From Aquanectria penicillioides (lineage: Eukaryota > Ascomycota > Sordariomycetes > Hypocreales > Nectriaceae), in contig PYIU01000004.1 of the NCBI GenBank assembly GCA_003415625.1, forward strand, positions 3,348,001-3,412,000: a stretch of DNA of 64,000 nt, in the 5' to 3' direction. The position numbers were made by a program, and so were the translations under genes. This document shows positions 11,077-26,900 of the stretch, in pieces; positions within the stretch are counted from its first letter, which is position 1; every line of letters starts with the position of its first letter. Under the pieces are notes generated by a model. The model saw only the letters and a list, made by a program, of their open reading frames with translations. It was not told the DNA's origin and made no database searches.

Positions 11077-13379
11077 AGCCCTTAGCATAAACTAATACAA
11101 AAATATAAAGAGTAGCTTGCTAATTAGCTCTTTAATAAAAAATATAAAAAAGACTAAAAGTTAATTAAAGATTAAGTATTAGCTAATTAAAGGCACTAAT
11201 AGAAATAAGCTAAATATAAGTCTTATAAATAGTATATAAATAATAGAATAAAGGCAATTAAAATCTTTTTACTTTATATAAAAAAGAAAACTATCTGCCT
11301 ATATAAAGGACTTAAGAAATATAAAAGCTCCTTACTTACCTAAATGCAAATAGAATATATTAAACTTTAGGGATTCCTTTTTTAAAGAAAGGTCCCTAAA
11401 GTAAGTATACCTTAATATTAATATAAAAACACTATTAAAATAATTAGCTATATTATATTATACTGCCTGCTTTACTTAAGTTAAAAAAAAACTTTATTTA
11501 ATCTATTCTATAATCTCTTTAAGCTTAAGTAATACCTATTTAAAGCCTAAACTATATATTGCCTTATTAAGTAATTAGCCTATCTATATATTATATTATA
11601 CTATAAGCTAGCTATTAAGCTATATTTAATCTAAAATATATTTATTTCTATATTGCCCTTACCTTTTAATAACTTTTCTATTTAAATGCTTTAATCCCTT
11701 TATTAAAAGGGAAGTTAATGCACCTAAAAAAACCCCCTTTAAAAGGGGGAAAAAACCAGCCTACTATATAAATAATACATTAAAGCCTGCCCCTTTAATA
11801 GTTAAGTCTCTATTTTAGCTTTATTTTAATTTTAAACCTTACCTTTATTTATTGCTATATTTAATCTATACTTACTTACTTTAATAACTCTATTTACTTT
11901 AAGTCTATATTCTCCCTAAAAGATATAAAATTTATTTTATTTTTTTTACTATTCTTTTTGCTATTTTCCTTTTTATTCTTAAGCCCTCTTTACTTTAATC
12001 CCCTTTTAGCTTTATTTAAGCTTAAATTATTACTTAAAAAGCTATATTAAACTTTAGTCTTTACTATTAATATTAGCTAATATAAACCTATATTAAGACT
12101 AATTCTATCTATTGCTATTATTACTTTTTAATACTATCTATCTTTAAGTAGCTTTAGCTCTTTTAATTAAAAAAGGCAGTATAGCCATTAAGCTTTTAAA
12201 AGCTATAGCTATATAATTAACTCTATTAATTAGCTTATAGAGTTAATTAGCATTAAAACCTATAGTTAAAACTATAAATATAGCTTAAGAGTATACTTAA
12301 GTTGCCTTTCTTTTAGCCTAAATGGCCTTAGCCCTTAACTACTAAAACTTCTTTTTTTATAATTTATATTAATAATATACCTATAATAGAACTAAACTAA
12401 ACTATACTTATTATAGCTATCTCTTTTTATAAAGCTATTATTAGTATATAAGCATTAGCCTTTACTAAATATAGTAGTGGCTTATATAGCTTATATATAT
12501 AGGCATAAGCTATATAGCTATTAGCTTTAGTATCTATTAATAGTTAGTCTCTTTTAGCTATAAAGAATAAAAAGAGAAGGATTATATATTAGCCTAATTT
12601 TAATATAGACTATTCTCTTTATTTCTTACTATTTATATAATATATATAAAATAAGGCAGATTCTATACTGCCTTTAAAATCAATATAGCACCCCTTACTT
12701 TAGTGCAGCTAGCTTAGCATTTTAATATCTATTAATATTAGCATAAAATACTATTTATAAATACATTAAGTATATACTACTATTATTATTATTATTATTA
12801 TAGTTATAGTTATAATTATAGTTATTATTATTATTATTATAATTATTATTCTTAGCTATATATAATTAATATAAAATAGCAATAAAAATAGCAATTAGCG
12901 CTTATATAAATTAAATATTCTATATAAGCAATATATTAGTAAAGTATATATTTAAAGGCAATAAGGAAGCTTTTATAGAGGTATATAAAAAAAGAAAAAA
13001 GAAAAGAAAATAGGCATATTAATAAAGATTAAAAAATAATAATAGCAACACTTAAATAGCTAGCAGCCAGCCAGCTGCCAGCCAGCGCTAAATTAGCGCC
13101 CTACTCCCTATAATAGGCCTATAGTATAGACAATTTAGGCCTATTGCAGGCCTTACTTTTACTTTACTTACTAACTCTATAATTAGGCAAATAGAATATT
13201 TTAATAATAGTATTAAACTAACTCTTAATCTAATGCTTTTCTATAAAGGACTTGCATTAAATTTAATATTATATTAAATAAAGGTTTTTATTTTACTAAT
13301 ATAGTTTTTTCCTTTATTTATATAGTATAAAAGCATTATTTACCTTATAGGTCTATAGAGTATTAATAAATAAAAATAA
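11077..13379 (+). mobile_element. LINE L0, 5'-truncated Tad-like copy
   Basis: About 2.3 kb matching the 3' part of the other LINE copies, ending in the shared tail CTATAGAGTATTAATAAATA. It is flanked by a 16-bp target duplication ATATAGAAAATTATAC at 11061-11076 and 13380-13395. Contains the family's (ATT)n microsatellite at about 12,780-12,850. It begins inside the region downstream of reverse transcriptase, so it carries no catalytic domain; typical of incomplete target-primed reverse transcription. Confidence 0.85.
12780..12850 (+). repeat. ATT microsatellite in the L0 3' region
   Basis: ATT runs with interspersed TATAGT hexamers. The same position in other LINE copies holds the equivalent repeat with different lengths. 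Confidence 0.85.
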
Positions 13380-14081
13380 ATATAGAAAATTATACTTTAA
13401 TATTAATACCTAAAAGTATTAGATTATATTTCTTAAAAATATATTTAAATAAATAAAAAGGTAAAAATAAATAAATAAAAAATAAAAAATATAATTAAAA
13501 AATTAAATTAAAGTTTAAAAACTATATAAAAAGCTTAAAAAGTAAACTATATAATTAATTAAGGATTTAAATTAATAATTAATATTATAAATTTAATTTT
13601 AAATTTTATAGCTATTTTTCTTATTTTATATAATAAATACCTATTATAAATCTTAATTATACTTAACTTAAGAATAATACTATATATTTTTAATAATAAA
13701 AAGAAATTTAAAAATTTTAAATTAGCTTTATTTAATAAAGTTATTTTTATTAAATTAAAAAACCTTTTAATCTTAAAATATAAAGATATAGAAATTAAAG
13801 TTTAAAACCTATAAAGTAAAGCTTATTTCTTTATTTTAAGGTATATTACTTATTACCTATAAATTAAAATAAATTTAATTTTATTAAAAAGACTTTATTA
13901 ATATAATTATTAATAGAATTAAAGAAATAAAAATAATATTTTAAAATATAAAAGTAAATAAGCTTTATATAAATTAAAAATTGCCTATAATTAATATATT
14001 TTAGATTATAAGTTTATTACTTAAAAATAAAGCTTATTTATAATAAATAAACCTTATTATAATTTATAAATATTAAAATAT

Positions 14082-17000
14082 AGGCTTAAGAATAACTCTA
14101 CTCTTAGACTTATAATTGCTTATAGCTATTCTAAACTACCTTTAAAACATTTAAAACTATAATCAATCGATTTTTTATGCTAGACTACCTTTAGATATAA
14201 TAGTGCATTAAGAGCATAATGCTAATGCTATAGCCCTTTTAATAGTTATTAATTTAAGAAGATATAGCATTAAAAATAGCTAATATAACCCCCTTTTTAC
14301 TGCTAGCTAGTATAGCAGTGCGCCTAAAATAGATAAAGTAATAGAAGCTAGTAAGAGCCTTACAATTAATAAAGATAAAGAAGTCTATAAAGCTATTATT
14401 AAGATTGTTTTATCTTACTTTTTTAAAGCAGTTTAAAAGGTATTTTAAATCTATACTAATATATATAAAATGCGCTTTTACCCCCCCTTTAAGACTAATA
14501 TAACCCCTAAAGAGAGACTTATTAATAAAATTACTGCTACTATAATAACTGCTATTATTATAGCGGTAATAGCTACTTTAGCTAATTTAGGCTTCTTTTC
14601 TTTTTAGCTAATATAATAGTTTTATATATTAATCCTTTTATATAGCCTTATATCTATAAATACTAAAATTAATAAATATATAATATATAGCTATATTAAG
14701 CATAAAGTTACTATTTGCACTAAAAATACCCTTAAGGATATTAAAAACTATACTTTAATAGAAACTATATAAATAGTAAATTAAGCTTATAGTAACTTTT
14801 ATATAATTATAATATATTGCCTTTTTAATAGAAATATAATCCTTACCTTTTTTACTTTAGAATAGGCTAAAGCCTTTTATAAAAAAGAATAGATAGCTAT
14901 TGCATTTAGAAATAATACCTTTTTAGCTTTTTTAACCTTTATTATTTTAGTAAAGGGAATTTAAATTAAATCTATTTTTAATAATATAAATAAATTTATT
15001 AAAACTATTAATAATACTAATACCTTAAGAGTTAATAAGGTAAAGCCTATTTAAGCCTAAAATAGCACTATAATAAAAATAAATTTAATTCTTTATATTC
15101 TATTAATTAAAGAAGCTAATAGCCTATATAATAATAGGCTACTTTTTAATATTAAACTTTATAATTATAAACCCTTTAATAAAGGATTAAAACTTACTTA
15201 ATGCTTTTAATGCTATAAGTATAGCTATATTATAAGAAATTACTAATTTACTTTAATCTATAGCTAATATAGTAGCTTAATATATAATAATTGCCTTATT
15301 AAAAAGGGAGAAATCCCTTATTATTATACTTTATACTATAAAAACTATTTAGCCTAAAGCTATATCTATTTTATAGTAGAAAAGCATTAAATCTATATAA
15401 AAGAAAGATACTATAAATAACTAATAAAATATAAAAAATGCACTTTAATATAGTAAAATATCTTTTATATATAATAAAATAGCTTCTTTAAGAACCCCTT
15501 TTTTATAGCTTTTTCCTTTACTAAAAGAGTTAGCTAACCTTTAGGCTTTATAAATAAATAATACTATACTTTATTTAGTGCTTTTCTTTTTTTTAGTGCC
15601 TATACCCTATTGCTACTATTTATTAAATTAATCCCTTTATTTATATTAAATTAATATAGATTTTATTTTAAAATATATATTATTGCCTTAAATTAATCTA
15701 TTAAATGCTATATGCCTATAATAAATATAATGCAATTGCACTTTTAGAATTAGCTAAAAATTAAAGGATTAATGCCTTAATAAACCTTAAAAGATTAAAC
15801 TATACTATAATCTATTACTTAAGCTATATAGCTCTTTATATATATAAATAATATAGACTAAAAATCTAAATCTATTAGGCTAAAGAAGATTAAGCTAGTA
15901 TTAATTTTAAGTACTGCTATATAAGAATAATTGCAATATATAACCCTTTAGAAAATAAGGAAAATTTAAAAGTAATATATACTTTAGTTAGCCTTACTTT
16001 AGCCCCTTAAATAATTATAGTTAAAGACTTTAATTTATACTATTTAATTTAAAACTGCTATAATAGAATTACTTTATATAGCCTAATCTTTTTAATAAAG
16101 ATATAATAGCTAAATATAGCTTTAATAACCCCCTATAGAATAGTAATTTAAAAAGTAAGTAATACTAAAAATAGTACCTTTAATTTAGTTTAGGCCTTAA
16201 AGAATAGCTATATTATTTATTTAGGCTTTAATTATAATTTAAATAGCTTTAATTATATTCTATAGTAAATATATATTAAGCCCTTTATAGATATATTACT
16301 TTCTTTTTTATTAAACCCTTAGCCTATAGTATTTAATTAATATATAATAAACCTTAAGAAGGCTAAACTTAAAGCATAAGTTACCCTTTATTAAACTTTT
16401 AATAAAATAACTTTTATATAATAGTTAAAATAGGCAATTAAATAGCTAGCTTAAGGACTATATTAAATTGCTTAATATATTACTTTAATATAAAGGTAAC
16501 TTAAGCTTAATTGCAATAATTAATAGAATTAGCTTACTATAAAGGCTATCTATTAATTTAAATAAGTATAAAGATATATATAATATAATAGTATAATAGC
16601 TAATTAGCTAAAACTATAAAAAGCAAGCAATAAGTAAAAGGCTTATATAGCTAAAGCTAGGCAAGTAGCTTAATGCAATATTCTATTTAAAGCTAAAATA
16701 GAAAAAGGTATAGGCAGCTAAAAGAAACTTTAAAACTTAAAGAGATAGGTATAACTTTAAAGTAATATTGCTTTAGCCTTACTATAGCTCCCTCCTTTTA
16801 ATTGCCTTAAGTAAGATTCTTTAGCTATAAGCTATATTAAAAAGGCAATTATACTAATAAAATGCTTTTTCTTTAAACTTTAGGTAGATAATTAAAATAT
16901 TAAACCTATTATAATAGACTTTATAATATAATCTATAAGTATAGATTAAATACTATAAAATGCTAAGAACTTAATATAGAATTGCATTAAACTTTATAAA

Positions 17001-19574
17001 TTAGTATATTTACTCTTTAAAATTTAATTATAAAAGGCTTTTAATAGTAATAGATTTTTTATTAGCTTCCTTAAAGTATATAGTAAGCCCTTTTTAAAAG
17101 CCTTTACTATTATTATTAATATAAGTATTGCATTTAGGCACTTTTTGTATTGCTTTTATTATATAATTACTATTATTATTTTTAAATTAAATAAAATAAT
17201 AGCCTAAAAATATATAGTATTTAAATAAAGATCTATTTCCCTTTTTAATATTATTAATAAAGTAATAAAATTAATAATAGCTTAATAAATAGCAATAGTA
17301 ATTAAAAACCTAAATATACTCTTTAATAGTTAAATAAAGAATAGGCCTTAAAGGTTTATTAAGCTTACCCTTATAGTTATAATAAAAGCAATATATATAA
17401 TATAGGCCTATAGTAAAATAGTATTATTTCTTTAATTAGACTTTATTATAGCCTTTAATTTAATTAACTATAAAAGGTTTATTGCTACCCTTTATAATTA
17501 AGGCTATTTATAATAATTGCTAGTTTAGCTTTTTAGCTATTTATTTAAGCATTTAGTATACCTTTAATTTAATAGTAAGTCCTTTAAACTTTATAGCATT
17601 AAAGCTAAAGTTCTATAGGGATTGCTACTTTTCTTTATTCTCTTTATTTTATTTATATTAAGGCTTTATATAGCACTTAATAAAGTCCTTAAAATTATAG
17701 TAATTAAATTTACTAATAATATAAATATATTTATATTTAAAAGAGATATAATAGAGACTTAAGCCTAACTTAAAGCTATATAAATAGTATATATATTTTA
17801 GGCCTCTATTAATAGTATAACCTTTAAATCTATTAAGGCCTAGCTCCTTTATTTCTTCTATTAATATTAAGGGCATTAAGTTTAATTAATCCTTATTTAT
17901 AATACAATCTAACTATAGGAATTATACTATTTCTTTAGATTATAGCTATATAGAAAACTGCTTTAAGGCCTATATATCTTTAAGCTTAAAGGAAAACTTA
18001 AGTGCTAAAGGTAGGCCTTTATTGCCCTTATAGTAAGTATATAGAGAGTAAACCTTAAGGCTGCTTATATAATATATATATATATAATTAAATCTATAAT
18101 TGCCTATAGTATTAATATATACTATTCCTTAATAAAAAGGGGTAGCAATCTAAAAGGGATTGCTAAAGCCCTATTAATTAAATAGGCCTAAGCCCTTTAT
18201 ATTATTAAGGGAGGCTATAAAGCCATTTTAATTAAATTGCTAAAAAGCAAGCTTAAAATCTTTCTATTAAATATATACCTTAATAAATAATTTACTTAGT
18301 TTTAGGGCTAGCTTTAAATTTAAGGCATTAAGAGATTTATTCTCTTTGCAATTATATTAGCAATATATTAGATTTATTACTATTATTGCAATAGCCTTTA
18401 GTATAAATTAATATAGAAATATAAAAAATGGCTTATTAATTAGCTTTTTAATAGAAAATATAAAGAAAACTAAAAATTAATTAAGAATTAGGCATTAGCT
18501 AACTAAAGGCATTAATAGAAATAAGCTAAATATAAGTCTTATAAATAGTATACTAATAATAAAATAAAGGCAGTTAAAATCTTTCTATTTTATATAAAGA
18601 AGAAAACTATTTGCCTATATAAAGGACTTAAGAAATATAAAAGCTTTTTGCTTATTTAAATGCAAATAAAATATATTAAACTTTAGGGTTTCCTTTTTTA
18701 AAGAAAGGTCCCTAAAGTAAGTATACTTTAATGCTAATATAGAAATGCTATTAAAATAGTTAGCTATATTATACTATACTACCTGCTTTATTTAAGCTAA
18801 AGGGAAACCCTATTTAATTTACTCTATAATCTCCTTAAGCTTAAGTAGTATTTATTTAAAGCTTAAATTATATATTGCCTTATTAAATAGCTAGTCTATT
18901 TATATATTATATTATACTATAAGCTAGCTATTAAGCTATATTTAGTTTAGAATATATTTACTTTTGCACTGCCTTTGCCTTTTAGTAACTCTTTTATTTA
19001 AGCGCTTTAACCCCTCTATTAAAAGGGAAGTTAATATACCTAAAAAACCCTCTTTAAAAGAGGGAAAAAACTAGCCTACTATATAAATAATATATTAAAG
19101 CCTACCCCCTTTAATAGCTAGGTCTTTACTTTAGCCCTATTTAAACCTTACCTTAATTTACTGCTATGCCTAATCTATACTTGCCTACTCTAGCAATAGA
19201 AAGGAATTAGGCATATCTATAAAGATTAAAAAATAATAATAATAGTACTTATATAGCTAGTAGCTAGCTAGCCGCTAGCTAGCGGCATTAAGATAGCGCC
19301 TTACTTCTTGCAATAGGCCTATAGTATAGGCAATTTAGGCCTATTGCAGGCCTTACTTTTACTTTACTTACTAACCCTATAATTAAGTAAATAGAATATC
19401 TTAATAATAGTACTAAACTAACTTTTAATTTAATGCTTTTCTATAGGGGACCTGCATTAGGTCTAATATTGTATTAAATAAAGGTTTTTATTCTATTAGT
19501 ATAGTTTTTTCCTTTATTTATATAGTATAGAAGTATTATCTACCTTATAGGTCTATAGAGTATTAATAAATAAA
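14082..19574 (+). mobile_element. LINE L1, Tad-like, full 5' end, internal deletion
   Basis: Flanked by a 16-bp duplication ATAAATATTAAAATAT (14066-14081 and 19575-19590). Layout: gag-like ORF1 with a zinc-knuckle remnant near 15,200; APE-type endonuclease remnant near 15,850-16,270; reverse transcriptase at about 17,170-17,880. Compared with L2 it lacks roughly 1.1 kb of the 3' region: the join is near 19,190-19,200, where L2 continues for 1.1 kb through the ATT microsatellite. Tail as in the other copies. Frames are closed by many TAA/TAG. Confidence 0.85.
17170..17880 (+). pseudogene. LINE reverse transcriptase remnant (L1)
   Basis: Read on the plus strand and allowing TAA/TAG for Gln, the LINE RT blocks appear: RPISLxNIIxKVI-like at about 17,230-17,270, the palm motif LDFIIAFN at 17436-17459 (ancestral AFD, GAT changed to AAT), and F-T-N-N at 17709-17720 (ancestral FxDD). 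Both catalytic aspartates are lost to G-to-A changes. An antisense open frame over 17,658-17,876 recurs in other copies but is only the reverse of this conserved RT segment. Confidence 0.75.
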
Positions 19575-21299
19575 ATAAATATTAAAATATTTATAATAAA
19601 TAAAAGCTATAAAATAGTACTATTAATTAAATTATTTAAGACCTAAAGTATTAAAATCTTTAATTAATTATACTATTAATATAAAGATTAAAGGCCTAAT
19701 AATAATTAAATATAATGCTTATAGATTAAGTAAAATAAAATACTAAAAGCACTATAAACTATAAATATAAAGCTTAATTCTTAAAAAGTAAATTTCTTTA
19801 AATTTTTATAACTTTTAACTTAATATAATAAACCTTTTTTTATATACTATTATAATAAACTATATATTAGGAATATATTAAAATTATTACTTTAAAAATT
19901 AAAAAGAAAAATAATTATTATTAATATTATAAAACTTTATTTAAATATTAAAAATAAAATATAGAATTAAACTTTAAGTAATAAAAATAAATAATAAGCT
20001 TTAAAAAAGTAATTTAATTTATATATAGCTAAATTAAAGAGAAATAGTAATAGAAAAAAATGCCCTTTAAATATAGCAATAAAATAGATTAAAAGAATAT
20101 TTTAAAAGAATAGTAAAAAAGAAAATAAAAGTTCTTATAATTAAAAGTAATCTATTAGCTAAACTATAGCTAGAAATAATAAAAATAGCAATATATTTAC
20201 TAAATTAAACTTTAAAATAAAGATTTAAATAGAAAATACTATATAAAAGCTTTTTTTTATTAATTTAAAGCTTAAATAAAAATTATAAGCTATAAATTAC
20301 TTACCTTAAGATAATTGATTATAAATTATTTATAATAATTAAAGATATTTAATTAAAGAAGAATTAACTTATATTTAAAACAAGCCTAAAGGCTTAAATA
20401 AATTATTTTATAGAATATAATTTCTAAAACCTTTTTTATATTTAAAATCTAATTATTAATTAAATATATATAACCTAAAATATTATTTTTAATAAAAAAG
20501 ATCTTTTTTTAATAAGCAATACTAAAATAAAAGAAACTATAGATAAAAAGACCCTTAAAGAAATATAAATATAAATAAAAGCTCTTTTTAATCTTAAATA
20601 GATTAATTAAATAAATAATATTAATTAATTATAAAATAAGCTTTAAATTATTAAAATAAGCTTTTAAAATATAATTAAAGATTTAAAAATTAAAAAGAAA
20701 AAGAATATAAATAAACTATAAATTAAAAATAAAAAATATACTTAATTATAGTTTAAACCCTTTTTAACTCTATTAAAAAGTCTAGCTTTTACCTTTTTAG
20801 CTTTAGTAATAAAGCAAAAAGAAAAATACTTAATACTTTTAATATTAAATACTAACTTATAAAAAGAATAGATTAAGCTTTATTAAGCCTTTTTTATAAA
20901 AATAAAAGCTATACTATTTAAAAAATATAAAAATACTATTATAATTAAAGCAATATATATTAAAATTAAATATAAAAAGTATAAACTAAAATATAAGCTA
21001 TAAAAAAATAAAATAAACTTTATTTAAAAGAAATAAAAACTCTATTAAAAGAATTTATTTTAAGTATTAAGTTTTTATAGAAATATTTTTAAGTATAAGT
21101 TTAAGGCTATATTTCTAAAAGTAAAGAAAATATACTTAAAGAGTTATTAATAAATAAAGTCTTAAATTAAAATATTAAGAAATAAAATTAAGTTTTATAA
21201 TTTATAATTTATTAATTATATATAGATTTATATATATAAGTTTAATAAATATAAATATTTATAGAAATATAAAGCTAGATTTATTATTTAAGGAGATTA

Positions 21300-22450
21300 A
21301 TAGTAAAAAATAAATTCTAAAGAAATATATATTACTATATTAATAGAGAAATTATTTAAAACTCTATTTATAATTATAATAAAGTTTAATTTTAAAATAT
21401 TATAATTTAATATAATAAATATATTTATAAATATAAACTATTAATAGATATATTTATAAAATCTTTATTAAAATATAAAAAAAGCAAAAATAAAGATTAA
21501 ATATTATTATTTAAAAAAGCATTTTATAAACTAAAAATTATATCTTTTTTATAGTAAATAAAGCTTAAAATAATATTATAAAATATTAATTTTAAATTAA
21601 TTCTTTATAAATTATATTATTATAATAAAAATAAAATTTTTATTTTTTTTTATATAAATAATATTATAATAATATATATTAAAAAATATAAATTAATTAT
21701 AAATAAAGTAATTATAAATTTAAAGTTAAAATATAAATTAATTAATAAAAATAAGCTATAATAATTCTTTAAAATAGAAATTATTTAAAAATAAAATTAA
21801 AAATTAATTTAAATAACTTAAAATTTATACTTAAAGAAGATTTATAAATTATATACTTTAAATAAAGAAAATGCAATTTTAATAAAGAAAATAAAACTCT
21901 TTTTAAATAAATAAATTATTAAATAAAGTATAATAAATTAATATAAATAAATAATTAGCTTAATTCTTTATATAATAGTTATTACTTAATTAAATATTAT
22001 ATTTATTATATTATATTTTATAAAATTTATAATAAATTTAAAGGAATTATATATAAAAGCAATAAATTAAGTATTATATTATTTTTATATAATTTATTTT
22101 CTTACTTTATAGCTTAAAGATAAAAATAACTTTTTAATATATAATAATATATTTTTTATTAATAATATATTAAATAAAAAAAGTTTATAAATATATATAA
22201 TAAAACTTTTTAATAAATTAATTAAATAGTATATAAATAAATAAAATATAATTATAATATTAACTATAAAGGTAAAACTATTTATTCTCTTTTAAATTAT
22301 AAAAAAAGAATTTTATTAATAAAAACTATTTATAGAACTTAAAGTTAAGCTTTAGAATTCTATTTTAAAATTTATTTATAATAATTAATAAATAATTAAA
22401 TTTATTTAAAATCCTTTTAAAAAATTAAAAATTAAGCTTAAATATATTAA
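21300..22450 (+). pseudogene. Copia A reverse transcriptase / RNase H remnant
   Basis: With TAA/TAG read as Gln, the stretch follows the Copia order: YxDD-equivalent at 21651-21662, then a block of the type SLLYxxxITRPDIAF near 21,960-22,010, then the RNase H region around 22,080-22,300. Aspartates have become Asn and Arg/Trp positions are stops. Copy B carries the same stretch inverted over 42,099-42,799 and 59,367-60,829. Confidence 0.65.
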
Positions 22451-23646
22451 TATATATAATTATTAGCTAAAATAATTTATAATAATAAAAATAATCTTTA
22501 TTTTATATAAATAAAGTATAAAATTAATAGCTAATAGTTTAATAAAACTATTATAAAGTAAATTATTTTTTAAAAGCTAAAATTAATTTAAATTTATAGA
22601 CTTAATAAAATATATTTAAATATAATAAAGTTAAGATTTATAAAAATATATAATTAAAAAAATACTAAAAGGCTTATAGCTTTAATATTTAATATTATAA
22701 AAATAATAAAGAAATAAAATATTAATATAATAAAATTTATTAATTTAATACTATTATAGTAGCTATTAGCTAAAAGGTAAAATAATAAAATAAACTATAA
22801 AGTAATAAAATAAACTTTAAAATAATTTAATTATTTTATTTATTAAAAATAAAAGTCTTTAATAAATAAAAAGGTATTTATAATATATTTATTTAATATA
22901 ACTTTAATAGCAATATATTATTTATTTTTCTTTTATAATATAAAAGTTAATTTTATAGTTTAAAATATAAAAATAAAGTATTAAATTAAACTTTTATTTT
23001 CTTTATAATATTATCTTTTTAAATATAATTTAAAAAGAATAATACTATAAAAAGAGTAATAAAAGGACTATTTTATAACTTAAATTAATAAAATAAAGTA
23101 TAAAATAATAATATAAATATATTTATATAAAGTAGTAGTATCTATTAAAATTGCAATACTTATAGCACTGCCTTAAGGTACTAAAATGCTTTTAATATTT
23201 TCTATTACTTTAGCTTATAAAGGCTAATAATAAATAAATAAAGTAAAGTATAAGCTATTATTAAAAGGCACTATATAAAATAAAACTATTAAATAAAGCT
23301 TAAAATTTAACTTAAAAATACTTATAGTTTAATAATATATTTAGCTATAATAAAAAGTTCTTTTGCTTAAGCTATATAAATAGCTTAAGCCTATATATAA
23401 CCTTACTATTAATTTATACTACTAAAATAAAGTTAATAATATATAATTTAGTTTTAAGCTATAAAATAACTTATAATAAAAGCAATAAAAAGTTAATAAA
23501 AAAAAAAAGAATAATTTATTAAATAAATTATTATTATTATAAATAATTAATAAAAAAAAAGCTATAAAATTTAAAAATAAACTATAAAATTTAATTTTGA
23601 ATTATAAAATTTAATTTTAAACTATAAAATTAATTTATAATATAGT

Positions 23647-23670
23647 ATATATATATATATATATATATAT
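23647..23670 (+). repeat. TA dinucleotide run in Copia A
   Basis: Uninterrupted TA alternation within the Copia 3' region; a shorter version is present at the mirror position in copy B (about 34,305-34,320). Confidence 0.85.
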
Positions 23671-23920
23671 TTATTAAAATAACTATAGTTAATATATAAA
23701 AATTAAAAACTAAAAATATTATAAAAATATATATATAAAAATTATATTAAAGCTAAAAAAAAAAAAAAGTTTAAAATAAAAAAATAAATTACTTTATTTA
23801 TAAATAAAAATCTTTTTATAAAAATAAAAAAAATAAAATTAAAATAAAATAATTTAAAAAATGCTTTTTATTATAATTTATAATTATTTTATTATTTTTA
23901 TTTATTAAATAAATAGTATT

Positions 23921-26900
23921 TTAACATTATATATTTCAACTCTACCCTTAAACTTATAACTACTTATAGCCATCCTAAACTACCTCTAAAACATCTAAAA
24001 CTACAATCAATTAATTTCTTATGCTAGACTACCCCTAAATACAATAGTGCATTAAAAGCATAGCGCTAATACTGCAGCCCTTCTAATAGTTATTAATTCA
24101 AAAAGATATAGCATTAAAAATAGCCAATATAACCCCCTTTCTACTACTAGCCAATATAGCAGTGCACTTAAAATAGATAAAGCAATAGAAGCTAATAGAA
24201 GCCTTATAATTAATAAAAATAAAGAAGCCTATAAAGCTATTATTAAGATTATTCTATTTTACCTCCTTAAAGCGGTTTAAAAGGTATTCTAAATTTATAT
24301 TAATATATATAAAATACACTTCTACCCCCCTTTAAAACTAATATAACCCCTAAAAAGAGACTTACTAATAAAATTACTGCTACTATAATAATTACTATTA
24401 CTATAGTAATAATAGCTGCTTTAGCTAACTTAAGCCCTTTTTCTCTTTAGTTAATATAATAGTCTTATGCATTAGTCCTTTTATATAGCTTTATACCTAT
24501 AAATACTAAAACTAATAAATATATAATATATAGCTATATTAAGTATAAGGTTACTATTTGCACTAAAGATACCCTTAAGAATATTAAAAACTATATTTTA
24601 ATAGAAACTATATAAGTAATAAATTAAGCTTATAGCAATTTCTATATAATTATAGTATATTGCCTTTTTAGTAGAAATATAGTTCTTATCTTTCTTACCT
24701 TAAAATAGGTTAAAGCCTTTTATAAAAAAGAATAGATAGCTATTGCATTTAAAAATAATGCCTTTTTAGCTCCTTTAATCTTTATTATTTTAATAAAGGG
24801 AATCTAAATTAAATTTATTTTTAATAATATAAATAAACTTATTAGAATTATTAATAATACTAATACCTTAAGAGTTAGTAAAGTAAAGCTTATTTAAGCC
24901 TAAAATAGTACTATAATAAAAATAAATCTAATTCTTTATATTCTATTAATTAAAAAAGCTAATAGCCTATATAATAATAGGCTACTCCTTAATATTAAAC
25001 TTTATAATTATAAACCCTTTAATAAAGAATTAAAACCTATTTAATATTTTTAATGCTATAAATATAGCTATATTATAAGAAACTACTAATCTACCTTAAT
25101 TTATAGCTAATATAATAGCTTAATATATAATAATTGCCTTATTAAAAAGGGAGAAATCCCTTATTACTATACTCTATACTATAAAAACTATTTAGCCTAA
25201 AGCTATATCTATTTTATAGTAAAAAAGCATTAAACCTATATAAAAGAAGAATACTATAAATAATTAATAAAATATAAAGAATATACTTTAATATAATAAA
25301 ATATCCTTTATATATAATAAAATAGCTTCTTTAAGAACCTCCTTTTTATAGCTTCCCTCTTTACTAAAAGAGTTAGCTAACCTTTAGGCTCTATAAATAA
25401 ATAATACTATACTTTATTTAATGCTTTCCCTTCCTTTAGTGCCTATACTCTATTGCTATTATCTATTAAATTAACCCTTTTATTTATATTTAATTAATAT
25501 AAATTCTATTTTAAAATATATACTATTGCCTTAAGTTAATCTATTAAGCACTATATATCTATAATAAATATAATATAATTGCACTTTTAGAATTAACTAA
25601 AAACTAAAGGATTAATGCCTTAATAAACCTTAAAAGATTAAACTATATTATAATTTATTACTTAAGCTATATAGCTCTTTATATATATAAATAATATAAA
25701 CTAAAAACCTAAATCTATTAGGCTAGAGAAGATTAAGCTAGTATTAATTTTAATTACTGCTATATAAGAATAATTATAATATATAACCCCCTAAAAGGCA
25801 AAAGAAACTTAAGAGTAATATATACTTTAGCTAGCCTTACTTTAGTCCTTTAAATAATTATAGTTAAAGACTTTAATCTATATTATTTAATTTAAGATTG
25901 CTATAATAAAACTACTTTATATAGCCTAACCTTTTTAATAGAGATATAATAGTTAAATATAGCCCTAATAACCCCCTATAGAATAGTAATTTAAAAAGTA
26001 AGTAATATTAAAAATAGTACTTTTAATTTAATTTAGGCTTTAAAGAATAGCTATATTATTTATTTAGGCCTTAATTATAATTTAAATAGCTTTAATTATA
26101 TTCTATAATAAATATATATTAAGCCCTTTATAAATATACTGCCTTTTCTTTTATTAAACCCTTAGCCTATAATATTTAATTAATATATAATAAACCTTAA
26201 AAAGGCTAAACTTAAAGTATAAATTACTCTTTATTAGACTTTTAGTAAAATAACCTTTATATAATAGTTAAAATAGGCAATTAAATAATTAACCTAAAGA
26301 CTGCATTAAATTGCTTAATATACTACCTTAATATAAAGGCAATTTAGGCCTAATTGCAATAACTAATAGAACTAGCCTACTATAAAGGCTATCTATTAAC
26401 TTAAATAAATATAAAAATGTATATAATATAATAGTATAGTAGCTAATTAACTAAAACTATAAAAAGCAAGCAATAAGCAAAAGGCTTATATAGCTAGAGC
26501 TAGATAAATAGCTTAATGCAATACTCTATTTAAAGCTAAAATAAAGAAAGGTATAAATAGCTAAAAAAAACTTTAAAACTTAAAAAGATAGATATAACTT
26601 TAAAGCAATATTGCTTTAGCCCTATTATAGCTTCCTTCTTTTAACTGCTTTAAGTAAGATTCCCTAGCTATAAGCTATATTAAAAAGGCAATTATATTAG
26701 TAAAATGCTTTTTCTTTAAACTTTAGGTAGATAACTAAAATATTAAACCTATTATAATAGACCTTATAATATAATCTATAAGTATAGATTAAATGCTATA
26801 AAATACTAAAGATTTAATATAAAACTGCATTAAACTCTATAAACTAGTATACTTGCTCTTTAAAATCTAGTTATAAAAAGCTTTTAATAGCAATAGATTC